Below are positions 9,854-17,883 of a stretch of DNA of 64,000 bases, in pieces. The DNA is from Castellaniella sp049673105 (GTDB taxonomy: Bacteria; Pseudomonadota; Gammaproteobacteria; Burkholderiales; Burkholderiaceae_B): the NCBI RefSeq assembly GCF_049673105.1, contig NZ_JBATXG010000005.1, positions 1-64,000 on the forward strand, in the 5' to 3' direction. The position numbers and the translations under genes are program-made. The notes beneath the pieces were generated by a model that saw nothing but the letters and a program-made list of their open reading frames with translations, did no database searches and was not told the DNA's origin. Each line of letters opens with the position of its first letter. Position 1 is the stretch's first letter.

Positions 9854-11182
9854 ATGACCACTTCCTATTTCCCCCGTTGGCGTCGCGTCTCAGGCACCGC
9901 TGACGGCGCCGTGGTGCAGCCCGACGAGACCATGCCCCTGCCGCAGACCGTGGCGATGGGCGCCCAGCACGTTGTCGCCATGTTCGGCTCGACCATTCTG
10001 GCGCCGCTCATCATGGGCTTTGACCCGAACATGGCCATCCTGATGTCCGGCGTGGGAACTCTGGTGTTCTTCCTGTTTGTCGGCGGTCGCGTGCCCAGCT
10101 ATCTGGGGTCCAGTTTCGCCTTCATCGGTGGTGTGATCGCCGTCACCGGCTATGCCGGCAGCGGGCCGAATCCGAATATCGGTGTCGCGCTGGGCGCCAT
10201 CGTGATCTGTGGCCTGATCTATGCCGGCATCGGCTTGTTGACGATGTTCATCAATGCCCGGCAAGGCGGCGCCGCCGACTGGATCGATCGCTGGATGCCG
10301 CCCGTGGTGACGGGCGCCGTGGTGGCGGTCATCGGTCTGAATCTGGCGCCGATCGCCGCCAAAGGCGCGATGGGCGGATCGCTGTTCGATTCCCTGATGG
10401 CGCTGTTGACGATTCTGTGTGTGGGCGGTGTGGCCGTCTACACGCGCGGCCTGGTGCAGCGTCTGCTGATCCTGGTGGGCCTGTTCCTGGCCTGCGTCCT
10501 GTATGCGGTGTTGAGCAATGGCCTGGGCTTTGGCACGCCCATCGATTTTTCCGCCATCGCGGCAGCGTCCTGGCTGGGTATGCCCAAGATGACGGCGCCC
10601 GTGTTCGAAGGCCATGCCATCAGCGTCATCGCGCCGGTCGCCATCATTTTGGTTGCGGAAAATCTGGGGCACATCAAGGCCGTCAGCGCCATGACGGGGC
10701 AGAACCTGGACCGCTACCTGGGCCGGGCCTTTCTGGGCGACGGCGTGGCCACCATGATCTCCGGCTCCATGGGCGGCACGGGCGTGACGACCTACGCCGA
10801 GAACATCGGCGTCATGACCGTCACCAAGATCTATTCCACCCTGGTGTTCGTGGTGGCGGCCCTGGTGGCGCTGCTGCTGGGCTTCTCGCCTAAATTCGGG
10901 GCGGTCATCCAGGCCATCCCGGCCCCGGTGCTGGGCGGCATGGCGGTGGTGGTGTTCGGCCTGATCACGATTGCCGGGGCGCGCATCTGGGTGGTCAACC
11001 AGGTGGACTTCAGCGACAACCGCAATCTGATCGTGGCGGCGGTCACCCTGATCCTGGGGGCCGGCAATTTCTCGATCGAACTGGGCGGCTTCAAGCTGGA
11101 CGGCATCGGGACGGCAACCTTTGGCGCGATCATTCTTTATGCTCTGTTGCGAGGACGCAAGTCGGCGGCTTCTGTTGTGTAA
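9854..11182 (+). CDS. NCS2-family nucleobase:cation symporter (uracil/xanthine permease type)
   Basis: This 442-residue polytopic membrane protein has about 12-14 hydrophobic segments. Family landmarks are QTVAMGAQHVVAMFGSTILAPLIMG near the N terminus, PSYLGSSFAFIGG, the central ENLGHIKAVSAMTGQN motif near residue 270 with the substrate-contacting Glu, and GGTGVTTYAENIGVMTVTKIYS, which matches the uracil/RutG branch better than the xanthine branch. The ATG at 9854 is preferred over an in-frame TTG at 9839. Location near carAB is compatible with pyrimidine salvage, but the substrate is an inference. Confidence 0.85.
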   Translation: MTTSYFPRWRRVSGTADGAVVQPDETMPLPQTVAMGAQHVVAMFGSTILAPLIMGFDPNMAILMSGVGTLVFFLFVGGRVPSYLGSSFAFIGGVIAVTGYAGSGPNPNIGVALGAIVICGLIYAGIGLLTMFINARQGGAADWIDRWMPPVVTGAVVAVIGLNLAPIAAKGAMGGSLFDSLMALLTILCVGGVAVYTRGLVQRLLILVGLFLACVLYAVLSNGLGFGTPIDFSAIAAASWLGMPKMTAPVFEGHAISVIAPVAIILVAENLGHIKAVSAMTGQNLDRYLGRAFLGDGVATMISGSMGGTGVTTYAENIGVMTVTKIYSTLVFVVAALVALLLGFSPKFGAVIQAIPAPVLGGMAVVVFGLITIAGARIWVVNQVDFSDNRNLIVAAVTLILGAGNFSIELGGFKLDGIGTATFGAIILYALLRGRKSAASVV

Positions 11183-11252
11183 AGCTCAGATTCTGGTGTG
11201 GGGTTATCAGCTGGCTGCTTCTGCTGTGCAAACCTGGCTTTGAACCGACGCC

Positions 11253-11456
11253 GTCCTTCGATGGTGCAGGGGTTGCGGCGGGACAGTCGGCCAGCGCCGA
11301 ATGCTGACGAAGGGAGGGCGGGGGCAGTCGTCGGACGTGTCTGAGGCCGAAGGCCGAGTTCGTCCGACGCCCGCCCGTACGAGGCAGATTCGGGCAGTCC
11401 GGCCACAGGCCGGACCGCTGGCTGGGCCCGCCGCAACCCCTGCACCATCGAAGGAC
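11253..11456. repeat. 204-bp structured element bounded by 30-bp perfect inverted repeats
   Basis: Bases 11253-11282 are the exact reverse complement of 11427-11456 (arm starts GTCCTTCGATGGTGCAGG). Inside are a long hairpin and a second perfect hairpin. The long one has CGTCGGACG at 11329-11337 pairing with CGTCCGACG at 11361-11369, extended by GGGCGGG/CCCGCCC and capped by GGCC-GAA-GGCC. The second is GTCCGGCC-ACA-GGCCGGAC at 11397-11415. The inner part recurs at 1-110. It follows the permease stop by 70 bases. It contains no convincing gene; open frames across it have no recognisable protein. Its function is unknown; a large RNA hairpin or a small non-autonomous mobile repeat are both possible. 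Confidence 0.85.
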
Positions 11457-11538
11457 TCAGCAGGAACCGGAACGCGGCATCCGGGACGACCACCAGGGCT
11501 TGCATTTTCCCGTCAGATTGCCCACAATAGCCACAACA

Positions 11539-11562
11539 CCCCGGTTTCGGCCGGGGTTTTTT
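11539..11562 (+). terminator. Rho-independent terminator
   Basis: CCCCGG-TTTCGG-CCGGGG (11539-11556) is followed directly by TTTTTT. This is a textbook intrinsic terminator on the plus strand, downstream of the permease gene and the structured element, and 220 bases before greA. Confidence 0.85.
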
Positions 11563-11699
11563 ACGAGCATGCGGATTTCGTATCTGGGTCAGCGCAGGGA
11601 TGGATCCCGCCGCCAGTGGCTGTGAACAGCCCACCGTCCAGGCTGCTCGTATTCAGCATCCCGGGTCGAAAGCATATTTCGCACACCTCCGGATACGGC

Positions 11700-11728
11700 G
11701 ACGGGTTTCACCCCCGTCTTTACTTTTT
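11700..11728 (+). terminator. Terminator-like hairpin in the greA leader
   Basis: GACGGG (11700-11705) pairs with CCCGTC (11713-11718) across a 7-base loop and is followed by TTTACTTTTT. The stem is short (6 bp) but the T-rich tail is good. It is the first of two such hairpins just before greA. Confidence 0.5.
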
Positions 11729-11738
11729 CGTGTTGTCA

Positions 11739-11766
11739 GGCGCCCCCGCGCATGGGGCGTCTTTTT
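11739..11766 (+). terminator. Intrinsic terminator / attenuator immediately before greA
   Basis: GGCGCCCC (11739-11746) pairs with GGGGCGTC (11754-11761; one G-T pair) and is followed by TTTTT (11762-11766), only 18 bases before the greA ATG. Any promoter upstream of it must read through to express greA. E. coli greA is known to have a leader terminator that yields the small RNA GraL; similarity here is only in arrangement. Confidence 0.7.
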
Positions 11767-11784
11767 ACTTTGAGTCAGAAAACT

Positions 11785-12261
11785 ATGGCTGCGATCCCTT
11801 TGACTGCTCGCGGGGCAGAACGTTTACGAGCCGAATTGCACCGTCTGAAGACGGTGGAACGCCCTGAAGTCATCAACGCCATCGCCGAAGCGCGGGCGCA
11901 GGGTGATTTGTCTGAAAACGCCGAATACGATGCGGCTCGCGAACGGCAAGGCTTCATCGAAGGCCGCATCCAGGAACTGGAAGGCTCTTTGTCCAATGCG
12001 CAGATCATCAATCCTGCGGATTTGGATGTCGAGGGCCAGGCCGTGTTTGGCGCCACGGTTGAAATCGAGGATCTGGAATCGGGCGAACGCCTGACTTACC
12101 AGATCGTGGGCGACCTGGAAGCCGACATTCGCGCCAATATGATTTCCGTCTCCAGCCCGGTTGCGCGCGCCCTGATCGGCAAGAGCGAGGGCGACGTGGT
12201 TGAAGTCCGCGCCCCCGCCGGCGTGCGTGAATTTGAAGTCTGTTCCGTCAGCTATCAGTAA
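11785..12261 (+). CDS. greA: Transcription elongation factor GreA
   Basis: The 158-residue product matches GreA's usual length exactly. It rescues backtracked RNA polymerase by stimulating transcript cleavage through the secondary channel. The N-terminal coiled coil (about residues 5-75) carries LTARGAERLRAELHRLK and the tip sequence GDLSENAEYDAARERQ with the conserved acidic pair. The C-terminal FKBP-like domain ends with SPVARALIGKSEGDVVEVRAPAGVREFEV. The ATG at 11785 (MAAIPLT) is chosen over an upstream in-frame start at 11752, which would lie inside the terminator hairpin. No strong ribosome binding site is visible (TGAG at best). It converges with yhbY. Confidence 0.97.
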   Translation: MAAIPLTARGAERLRAELHRLKTVERPEVINAIAEARAQGDLSENAEYDAARERQGFIEGRIQELEGSLSNAQIINPADLDVEGQAVFGATVEIEDLESGERLTYQIVGDLEADIRANMISVSSPVARALIGKSEGDVVEVRAPAGVREFEVCSVSYQ

Positions 12262-12280
12262 TCGCCTGCGGCCCGGCGCA

Positions 12281-12886
12281 TCAGCGCGGGCTGCGGCTGC
12301 GCCGCGCACCGGCGCGCAGTGTCAGGGCGCTGCCGCTGCTGCGACGCGGAATCCCATGTGCTGCCGGGGCTCGGCTGGCGTCCGATGAACGGCTGCGGCG
12401 GGCGCTTGGGCGTCCGGCGTCTTCGACCTGGCCGCGACGGCGGGCATCGGCTGCCTTCACGTCGGGTTCGCCCGCTTTGCGCGATGTCTTGGGGGCGGCG
12501 GCTTTGCCGGCCCCAGGGTGCGCCGCCTGTTTTTTGGGCACATAAGGGTCGGATTTTTTGCGCACGGCGCGGGTGGCGTTTTCAGCCGCTACCGCTGCTT
12601 GTTGCGCAAGCACGTCGGGCCGGTAGATAATCAACGTCTTGCCCAGATGATGCACTGCAGCGCATGACAGGGCGTCACAGATGGCTTCCAGCATGGCGTC
12701 GCGATCCGGGCGCTCTGCGCCGGACACGCGGACCTTGATCAGTTCGTGGGCCGTCAGGCTGCGGTCGATTTCACCCAATACGGCATCCGTCAGGCCCTTG
12801 TCGCCAATCAGGACGACGGGATGCAGGGGGTGGGCAGCGGCCCGCAAATCGCGTCGCTGCTGGGGGTTTAGTTCAAGTTTCGGCAT
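12281..12886 (-). CDS. yhbY: YhbY-type (CRS1/YhbY domain) RNA-binding protein with basic C-terminal tail
   Basis: Residues 1-97 form the CRS1-YhbY (KH-like) domain, with LNPQQRRDLRAAAHPLHPVVLIGDKGLTDAVLGEIDRSL and HELIKVRVSG, including the GxxG-like loop. Proteins of this family associate with pre-50S ribosomal particles. The remaining ~100 residues are an unusual arginine/lysine/serine/alanine-rich, low-complexity tail. E. coli YhbY stops near residue 97, so the tail doubles the length. It starts 17 bases from rlmE in divergent orientation, next to another rRNA-related gene, which supports a ribosome role. Confidence 0.9.
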   Translation of the reverse strand: MPKLELNPQQRRDLRAAAHPLHPVVLIGDKGLTDAVLGEIDRSLTAHELIKVRVSGAERPDRDAMLEAICDALSCAAVHHLGKTLIIYRPDVLAQQAAVAAENATRAVRKKSDPYVPKKQAAHPGAGKAAAPKTSRKAGEPDVKAADARRRGQVEDAGRPSARRSRSSDASRAPAAHGIPRRSSGSALTLRAGARRSRSPR

Positions 12887-12903
12887 ACTGGAATTGTACG
12901 GGA

Positions 12904-13545
12904 ATGGCCAAGAAAAAATTCTCTAAAGCCTGGGTACAGCGTCATATTAACGACCCGTACGTGAAAATGGCGCAACAAAAGGGTTACCGGGCTCGCGCCG
13001 CCTTCAAATTGGCGGAAATCCTGGACACGGAAAAGCTATTGCGCCGGGGCGATGTCGTCGTCGATCTGGGCGCGACGCCGGGCAGCTGGTCGCAACTGGT
13101 GCGGGAACGCCTGCTGGCGTCCGGCGGGGGCATCGATGGGCGCATTCTGGCCCTGGATCTGCTGCCGATGGAACCCATCGCCGGCGTGGAGTTCATCCTG
13201 GGTGATTTTCGCGATGACCAGGTTCTGCATCAATTGCAGGATCGTCTGCAGGGGCAGGCGGTAGACCTTGTGATTTCCGATATGGCTCCCAACCTATCGG
13301 GTGTGGCCTTGGCGGATTCCGCCCGAATCGCGCACGTGTGCGAATTGGCGCTGGAATTTTCCTGTAATCATCTGAAACCGGATGGCGCTCTGGTCGTCAA
13401 GGCCTTCCACGGCAGCGGCTTTTCCCAGATCGTGCAGCTTTTTAAGCAGCATTTTGTACGAGTGGTGGAACGCAAACCCAAGGCATCGAGGGATGCCTCG
13501 TCGGAAACCTTTCTGGTTGCCCGAGGTCTGAAATCACCGCGCTGA
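12904..13545 (+). CDS. rlmE: 23S rRNA (uridine-2552-2'-O) methyltransferase RlmE (FtsJ)
   Basis: This is a 213-residue SAM-dependent methyltransferase. It has the K-D-K-E catalytic tetrad context of the FtsJ family: YRARAAFKLAEI (Lys), DLGATPGSWSQ (SAM motif I), DLVISDMAPNLSG (Asp) and VVKAFHGSG (Lys). RlmE modifies U2552 in the A-loop of 23S rRNA during 50S assembly. Length is typical (about 209). It precedes ftsH, the conserved ftsJ-ftsH order of proteobacteria, with a 145-base gap. Confidence 0.96.
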   Translation: MAKKKFSKAWVQRHINDPYVKMAQQKGYRARAAFKLAEILDTEKLLRRGDVVVDLGATPGSWSQLVRERLLASGGGIDGRILALDLLPMEPIAGVEFILGDFRDDQVLHQLQDRLQGQAVDLVISDMAPNLSGVALADSARIAHVCELALEFSCNHLKPDGALVVKAFHGSGFSQIVQLFKQHFVRVVERKPKASRDASSETFLVARGLKSPR

Positions 13546-13690
13546 GCGGCTGCCGGGGCTGGACACCCGACTGCTGGGGCAGAGGGGTGGATTCAGGTAG
13601 AATGAGACATTGACGAATTTGTCAGCTTGTTGTAACCACGCATTCGGGCGGGTGCCGGGCGGGCAAGCAGCAAAACCCAGGAGATTCGCT

Positions 13691-15598
13691 TTGAACAACT
13701 CGTTTTCCAAGATCGCGGTCTGGCTGGTGATCGCGCTCGTGCTCTTTACGGTGTTCAAGCAGTTCGACGGACGCCCGATGGCGGGCAGCGACACTGTCAC
13801 CTACACGCAGTTCATGAATGACGCGCGCGCCGGCCGGATCAACAAGGTCGACATCCAGGGCGACACGATCTACGTGACGCCGGAATCCGGTCGCGCCTAT
13901 AGCCTGACCTCGCCAGGCGACCTGTGGATGGTCCCCGAACTGGTGAAAGACGGCGTGCAGGTGTCGGGCAAGGCCCGCGAAGAACCCTCTTTCCTGGCCA
14001 GTCTTTTCATTTCCTGGTTCCCGATGCTGTTGCTGATCGGGGTCTGGGTGTTTTTCATGCGTCAGATGCAGGGTGGCGGCAAGGGCGGGGCGTTCAGCTT
14101 CGGCAAATCCCGCGCCCGCATGCTGGATGAAAACAACAACAACATTACCTTTGCCGACGTGGCCGGCTGCGACGAAGCCAAAGAAGACGTCCAGGAACTG
14201 GTTGATTTTCTGCGCGACCCCACCAAATTCCAGCGTCTGGGCGGTCGCATTCCGCGCGGCGTCCTGATGGTCGGCCCTCCGGGTACCGGTAAGACCCTGC
14301 TGGCCAAGGCCATCGCAGGCGAAGCCAAAGTCCCCTTCTTCAGCATTTCCGGTTCCGATTTCGTCGAAATGTTCGTGGGCGTGGGCGCAGCCCGTGTGCG
14401 CGACATGTTCGAAAATGCCAAAAAACAATCCCCCTGCATCATCTTCATTGATGAAATCGATGCCGTGGGCCGCCAGCGCGGCGCTGGTCTGGGCGGGGGC
14501 AACGACGAACGCGAACAGACCCTGAACCAGCTGCTGGTCGAAATGGACGGTTTTGAAACCGGCCAGGGCGTGCTGGTGGTGGCCGCCACCAACCGGCCCG
14601 ACGTGCTGGACCCGGCTTTGCTGCGTCCGGGGCGCTTTGACCGCCAGGTGGTGGTGTCGCTGCCCGATATCCGTGGTCGCGAACAGATCCTGAAAGTCCA
14701 CATGCGCAAGGTCCCCATCGCCCAGGACGTGGACGCCAACGTGCTGGCGCGGGGCACGCCTGGGTTTTCCGGCGCCGATCTGGCCAACCTGATCAACGAG
14801 GCTGCGCTGTTTGCCGCCCGACGCAATGGCCGCACGGTCGACATGAACGATCTGGAAAAGGCCAAGGACAAGATCATCATGGGCGCGGAACGTCGCTCTT
14901 TGATCATGCCCGAAGAAGAACGCCGCAACACCGCCTACCACGAATCCGGCCACGCGCTGGTGGCCCGCATGCTGCCTAAAACCGATCCGGTGCACAAGGT
15001 CACCATCATCCCGCGCGGTCGCGCTCTGGGCGTGACCATGCAGTTGCCGGAAGGCGATCGTTACAGCATGGATAAAGAACGCCTGCTGAACACCATCGCC
15101 GTCCTGTTCGGGGGCCGTATTGCCGAAGAAGTCTTTATGAATCAGATGACGACGGGCGCGTCCAACGACTTCGAACGCGCGACCGCGATCGCTCGCGACA
15201 TCGTCACGCGTTACGGCATGACCGATTCCCTGGGGCCGGTCGTTTACGCCGAAAACGAGGGCGAAGTCTTTCTGGGCCGCAGCGTGACCAAGACCACGCA
15301 CGTGTCCGAAGCCACCATGCAAAAGGTCGATGCGGAAATCCGCAGCATCATCGACGAGCAATATCGCATTGCGCGGGATCTGATTGAATCGAATCAGGAC
15401 AAGATGCACGTCATGGCCAAGGCCCTGCTCGAATGGGAAACCATCGACGCCGAGCAGATCGAAGACATCATGTCGGGGCGTCCGCCGCGCCCGCCGCATG
15501 CGTCTTCCTCTGGCGGGGATACGCCGCCACAGACGCCGCCGTCGGCTGGGCAGGCGCCTGCCAACCCGGACAATGATCCTGCCACGACGCCCGTCTGA
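13691..15598 (+). CDS. ftsH: ATP-dependent zinc metalloprotease FtsH
   Basis: This is a 635-residue membrane-anchored AAA+ protease that degrades LpxC, RpoH and misassembled membrane proteins in relatives. Two membrane segments (about residues 7-25 and 103-121) flank a periplasmic domain. Then come Walker A GPPGTGKT (residues 195-202), FIDEIDAVGRQR, the second region of homology ATNRPDVLDPALLRPGRFDRQ and the zinc site HESGH (417-421). The start is TTG at 13691 (NNSFSKIAVW). It is well supported because AGGAGA lies 7 bases upstream and the longer in-frame extension has no conservation. The C-terminal 45 residues are Pro/Ser/Gly-rich. Confidence 0.97.
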   Translation: MNNSFSKIAVWLVIALVLFTVFKQFDGRPMAGSDTVTYTQFMNDARAGRINKVDIQGDTIYVTPESGRAYSLTSPGDLWMVPELVKDGVQVSGKAREEPSFLASLFISWFPMLLLIGVWVFFMRQMQGGGKGGAFSFGKSRARMLDENNNNITFADVAGCDEAKEDVQELVDFLRDPTKFQRLGGRIPRGVLMVGPPGTGKTLLAKAIAGEAKVPFFSISGSDFVEMFVGVGAARVRDMFENAKKQSPCIIFIDEIDAVGRQRGAGLGGGNDEREQTLNQLLVEMDGFETGQGVLVVAATNRPDVLDPALLRPGRFDRQVVVSLPDIRGREQILKVHMRKVPIAQDVDANVLARGTPGFSGADLANLINEAALFAARRNGRTVDMNDLEKAKDKIIMGAERRSLIMPEEERRNTAYHESGHALVARMLPKTDPVHKVTIIPRGRALGVTMQLPEGDRYSMDKERLLNTIAVLFGGRIAEEVFMNQMTTGASNDFERATAIARDIVTRYGMTDSLGPVVYAENEGEVFLGRSVTKTTHVSEATMQKVDAEIRSIIDEQYRIARDLIESNQDKMHVMAKALLEWETIDAEQIEDIMSGRPPRPPHASSSGGDTPPQTPPSAGQAPANPDNDPATTPV

Positions 15599-15619
15599 TC
15601 GGCTTATTGTCTGACCTCT

Positions 15620-16459
15620 ATGGTTGCCACTCTTCAATGCGGGCGTTTCCAGTTGTCTCTGGAGCGCCCGTTGGTCATGGGGATCGTCAACGTCACCCCG
15701 GACTCCTTTTCCGACGGTAATGCGCATTTTCAGGCCGATCAGGCGATCGAGCATGGACTGCGTCTGATCCAGGAAGGCGCCGACCTGCTGGACATCGGGG
15801 GGGAATCCACGCGCCCAGGCGCCCAGGCCGTTTCAGTGGGCGAAGAACTGCACCGCATCCTGCCGGTGATCCAGGGCCTGCGCGATGGCGGCGTGCCTTT
15901 GTCCGTGGATACCTGCAAGCCCGATGTGATGCGGCGCGCGCTGCAGGCCGGGGCGGATATGATCAACGACATCGGCGGGTTTTCGGCGCCTGGTGCATTG
16001 GACGCGGTGAAAGATGCGGATTGCGCTTTGTGCCTGATGCATATGCGCGGGGAACCCCGCACCATGCAGCAGGACCCGGTCTATGACGACGTGGTGGCCC
16101 AGGTGCATGATTATCTGACGGCGGGTGCGCAGCGTCTGCGCCATGCGGGGATTGCCGCTGATCGGATCGTGCTGGATCCGGGGTTTGGTTTTGGCAAGAC
16201 AGTGGCGCACAATTACGCCTTGCTGCGCCATCTGCCGCAGGTCATGGGCAGCGATTACCCCAGCTTGCTGGGGCTGTCGCGCAAATCCATGATTGGCGCC
16301 GTCACCGGCCGGCCTGCCTCGCAGCGGCTGGGCGGCAGCATTGCGGCGGCGTTGGCGGGGGTGGCGCGAGGCGCGCATATTGTGCGGGTCCATGATGTGG
16401 CGGACACCGTCGATGCCCTGCGGATATGGTCGACGGTCGAACAACCGTCTGTTGAATAG
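15620..16459 (+). CDS. folP: Dihydropteroate synthase
   Basis: The 279-residue TIM-barrel enzyme condenses p-aminobenzoate with hydroxymethyl-dihydropterin diphosphate in folate synthesis and is the sulfonamide target. Signature motifs are MGIVNVTPDSFSDG (about residues 20-33), DIGGESTRPGA, the SVDTCKP strand, DIGGF, DPGFGFGKT and GLSRKSMIG. Length is normal. It begins 21 bases after ftsH and ends 10 bases before glmM, so the ftsH-folP-glmM cluster found in many proteobacteria is kept. Confidence 0.97.
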   Translation: MVATLQCGRFQLSLERPLVMGIVNVTPDSFSDGNAHFQADQAIEHGLRLIQEGADLLDIGGESTRPGAQAVSVGEELHRILPVIQGLRDGGVPLSVDTCKPDVMRRALQAGADMINDIGGFSAPGALDAVKDADCALCLMHMRGEPRTMQQDPVYDDVVAQVHDYLTAGAQRLRHAGIAADRIVLDPGFGFGKTVAHNYALLRHLPQVMGSDYPSLLGLSRKSMIGAVTGRPASQRLGGSIAAALAGVARGAHIVRVHDVADTVDALRIWSTVEQPSVE

Positions 16460-16469
16460 GAGTCCGTGC

Positions 16470-17810
16470 ATGAGCGCACGCAAGTATTTCGGGACCGATG
16501 GGGTCCGTGGTGTGGTGGGCGGCGAACGCATCAATGCGGAATTCGCGCTACGCCTGGGATATGCGGCCGGCTGCGTGCTGGCTCGCGGAGCAGTGACGAC
16601 GGGCCGTCCGACGGTGGTCATCGGCAAGGACACGCGGATTTCCGGCTACATGCTGGAATCCGCCCTGGAAGCCGGTCTGTCCGCCGCGGGCGTCGACGTC
16701 TTGCTGGCGGGGCCGATCCCCACACCGGCAGTGGCCTATCTGACGCGCGCCTGGCGCTTGGCCGCCGGCATCGTCATCAGCGCTTCGCACAATCCGCATT
16801 ACGACAATGGCATCAAATTCTTTTCCTCGGCGGGCACCAAACTGCCGGATGCCACCGAGGCCGCTATCGAGGCCATGCTGGAACAGCCCGTGGGCTGTGC
16901 GGATTCCGCCGGCCTGGGCCGGGCGCGGCGCATCAGCGACGCAGCCGGGCGTTATATCGAATTCTGCAAGAGCACCTTTCCCAACGAACTGGACCTGCAG
17001 GGCCTGAAGATCGTCGTCGATGCGGCCAACGGCGCGGCATATCACATTGCCCCCCCGGTGTTCCGGGAACTGGGGGCCGACGTCAGCGTCATTGGCTGCG
17101 AGCCCGACGGCTTCAACATCAATGAAAAAGTTGGCGCCACCCACCCGGAAACCCTGGTGGCGACAGTGCTGGCCCAGGGGGCGGATTTCGGCGTTGCGCT
17201 GGACGGTGATGCCGATCGCCTGCAGATGGTGGACGCCTCCGGGCGCCTGTATGACGGTGATGAGCTCTTGTACGCCATCGTGCGCGATCGGGCCAAATCG
17301 CACCCCATCGAGGGGGTGGTGGGCACTTTGATGAGCAATTTCGGCCTGGAACGCCGCCTGAAAGAATTGCGCATTCCGTTCGAGCGCGCCCAGGTCGGCG
17401 ATCGCTATGTGCTCGAAGTCCTGCGCAAGCACGGCTGGTTGTACGGCGGCGAAAGCTCCGGCCATTTGCTGTGTCTGGACAAGCACACCACCGGAGACGG
17501 CATCGTGGCAGCCCTGCAGGTGCTGGCGGCGGTGCGGCATGCTCAAGTGCCACTGGCGGCGCTGGTGGCTGATCTGAAGATGTATGCGCAAAAAATGGTC
17601 AATGTGCCCCTGACGCCAGGCCTGGACTGGCAGTCTCACGCCGGTTTGCAGGCCGCGACGCAGGCGGTGCGCGCCGCCCTGGGGGATCGCGGGCGGGTCT
17701 TGATCCGCGCCTCGGGCACCGAGCCCAAGCTGCGTCTGATGGTGGAAGCCGACGATGCCGCCTTGGCTGACGAAAGCGTGCGCCAGCTGGTGGCCGTCAA
17801 ACTGAGCTGA
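16470..17810 (+). CDS. glmM: Phosphoglucosamine mutase
   Basis: The 446-residue enzyme converts glucosamine-6-phosphate to glucosamine-1-phosphate for UDP-GlcNAc, and so for peptidoglycan and LPS. Motifs in order: KYFGTDGVRG at the N terminus, the phosphoserine loop ISASHNPHYDNGIKFF near residue 100, the metal-binding DGDADR near 245, GGESSGHLL and the phosphate-binding RASGTEPKLRLMVE at the C terminus. ATG 16470 is preceded by TAGGAG at 7 bases; a longer frame upstream overlaps folP and is not conserved. The gene after it (olsB) has its own promoter. Confidence 0.97.
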   Translation: MSARKYFGTDGVRGVVGGERINAEFALRLGYAAGCVLARGAVTTGRPTVVIGKDTRISGYMLESALEAGLSAAGVDVLLAGPIPTPAVAYLTRAWRLAAGIVISASHNPHYDNGIKFFSSAGTKLPDATEAAIEAMLEQPVGCADSAGLGRARRISDAAGRYIEFCKSTFPNELDLQGLKIVVDAANGAAYHIAPPVFRELGADVSVIGCEPDGFNINEKVGATHPETLVATVLAQGADFGVALDGDADRLQMVDASGRLYDGDELLYAIVRDRAKSHPIEGVVGTLMSNFGLERRLKELRIPFERAQVGDRYVLEVLRKHGWLYGGESSGHLLCLDKHTTGDGIVAALQVLAAVRHAQVPLAALVADLKMYAQKMVNVPLTPGLDWQSHAGLQAATQAVRAALGDRGRVLIRASGTEPKLRLMVEADDAALADESVRQLVAVKLS

Positions 17811-17817
17811 TTCCAGT

Positions 17818-17851
17818 CTGTCTTATGGGTGTCACATTGTTCGGGCACAAT
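17818..17851 (+). promoter_or_regulatory. PHO box promoter of olsB
   Basis: CTGTCTT (17818-17824), spacer ATGG, and GTGTCAC (17829-17835) match the direct-repeat PhoB box (CTGTCAT-N4-CTGTCAC) at 12 of 14 repeat positions. After exactly 10 bp comes a CACAAT -10 (17846-17851). This is the same geometry as at pstS. It lies in the short gap between glmM and olsB. PhoB dependence is an inference from the motif. Confidence 0.75.
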
Positions 17852-17883
17852 CGTCCCCATTCCGTAGCTTGCTGGAGATCTTC

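Noticed and set aside
11301..11867. Plus-strand open frame across the structured element and the greA leader
   Set aside because: It runs through perfect inverted repeats and terminators, has low-complexity Pro/Arg/Gly content, and overlaps greA in another frame.
13691..13693. TTG start of ftsH (and TTG of carA at 4407) as possible errors or misannotation
   Set aside because: ftsH has AGGAGA at ideal spacing and its conserved N terminus begins there; carA has no other start that keeps its conserved N terminus. Both are accepted as real non-ATG starts.
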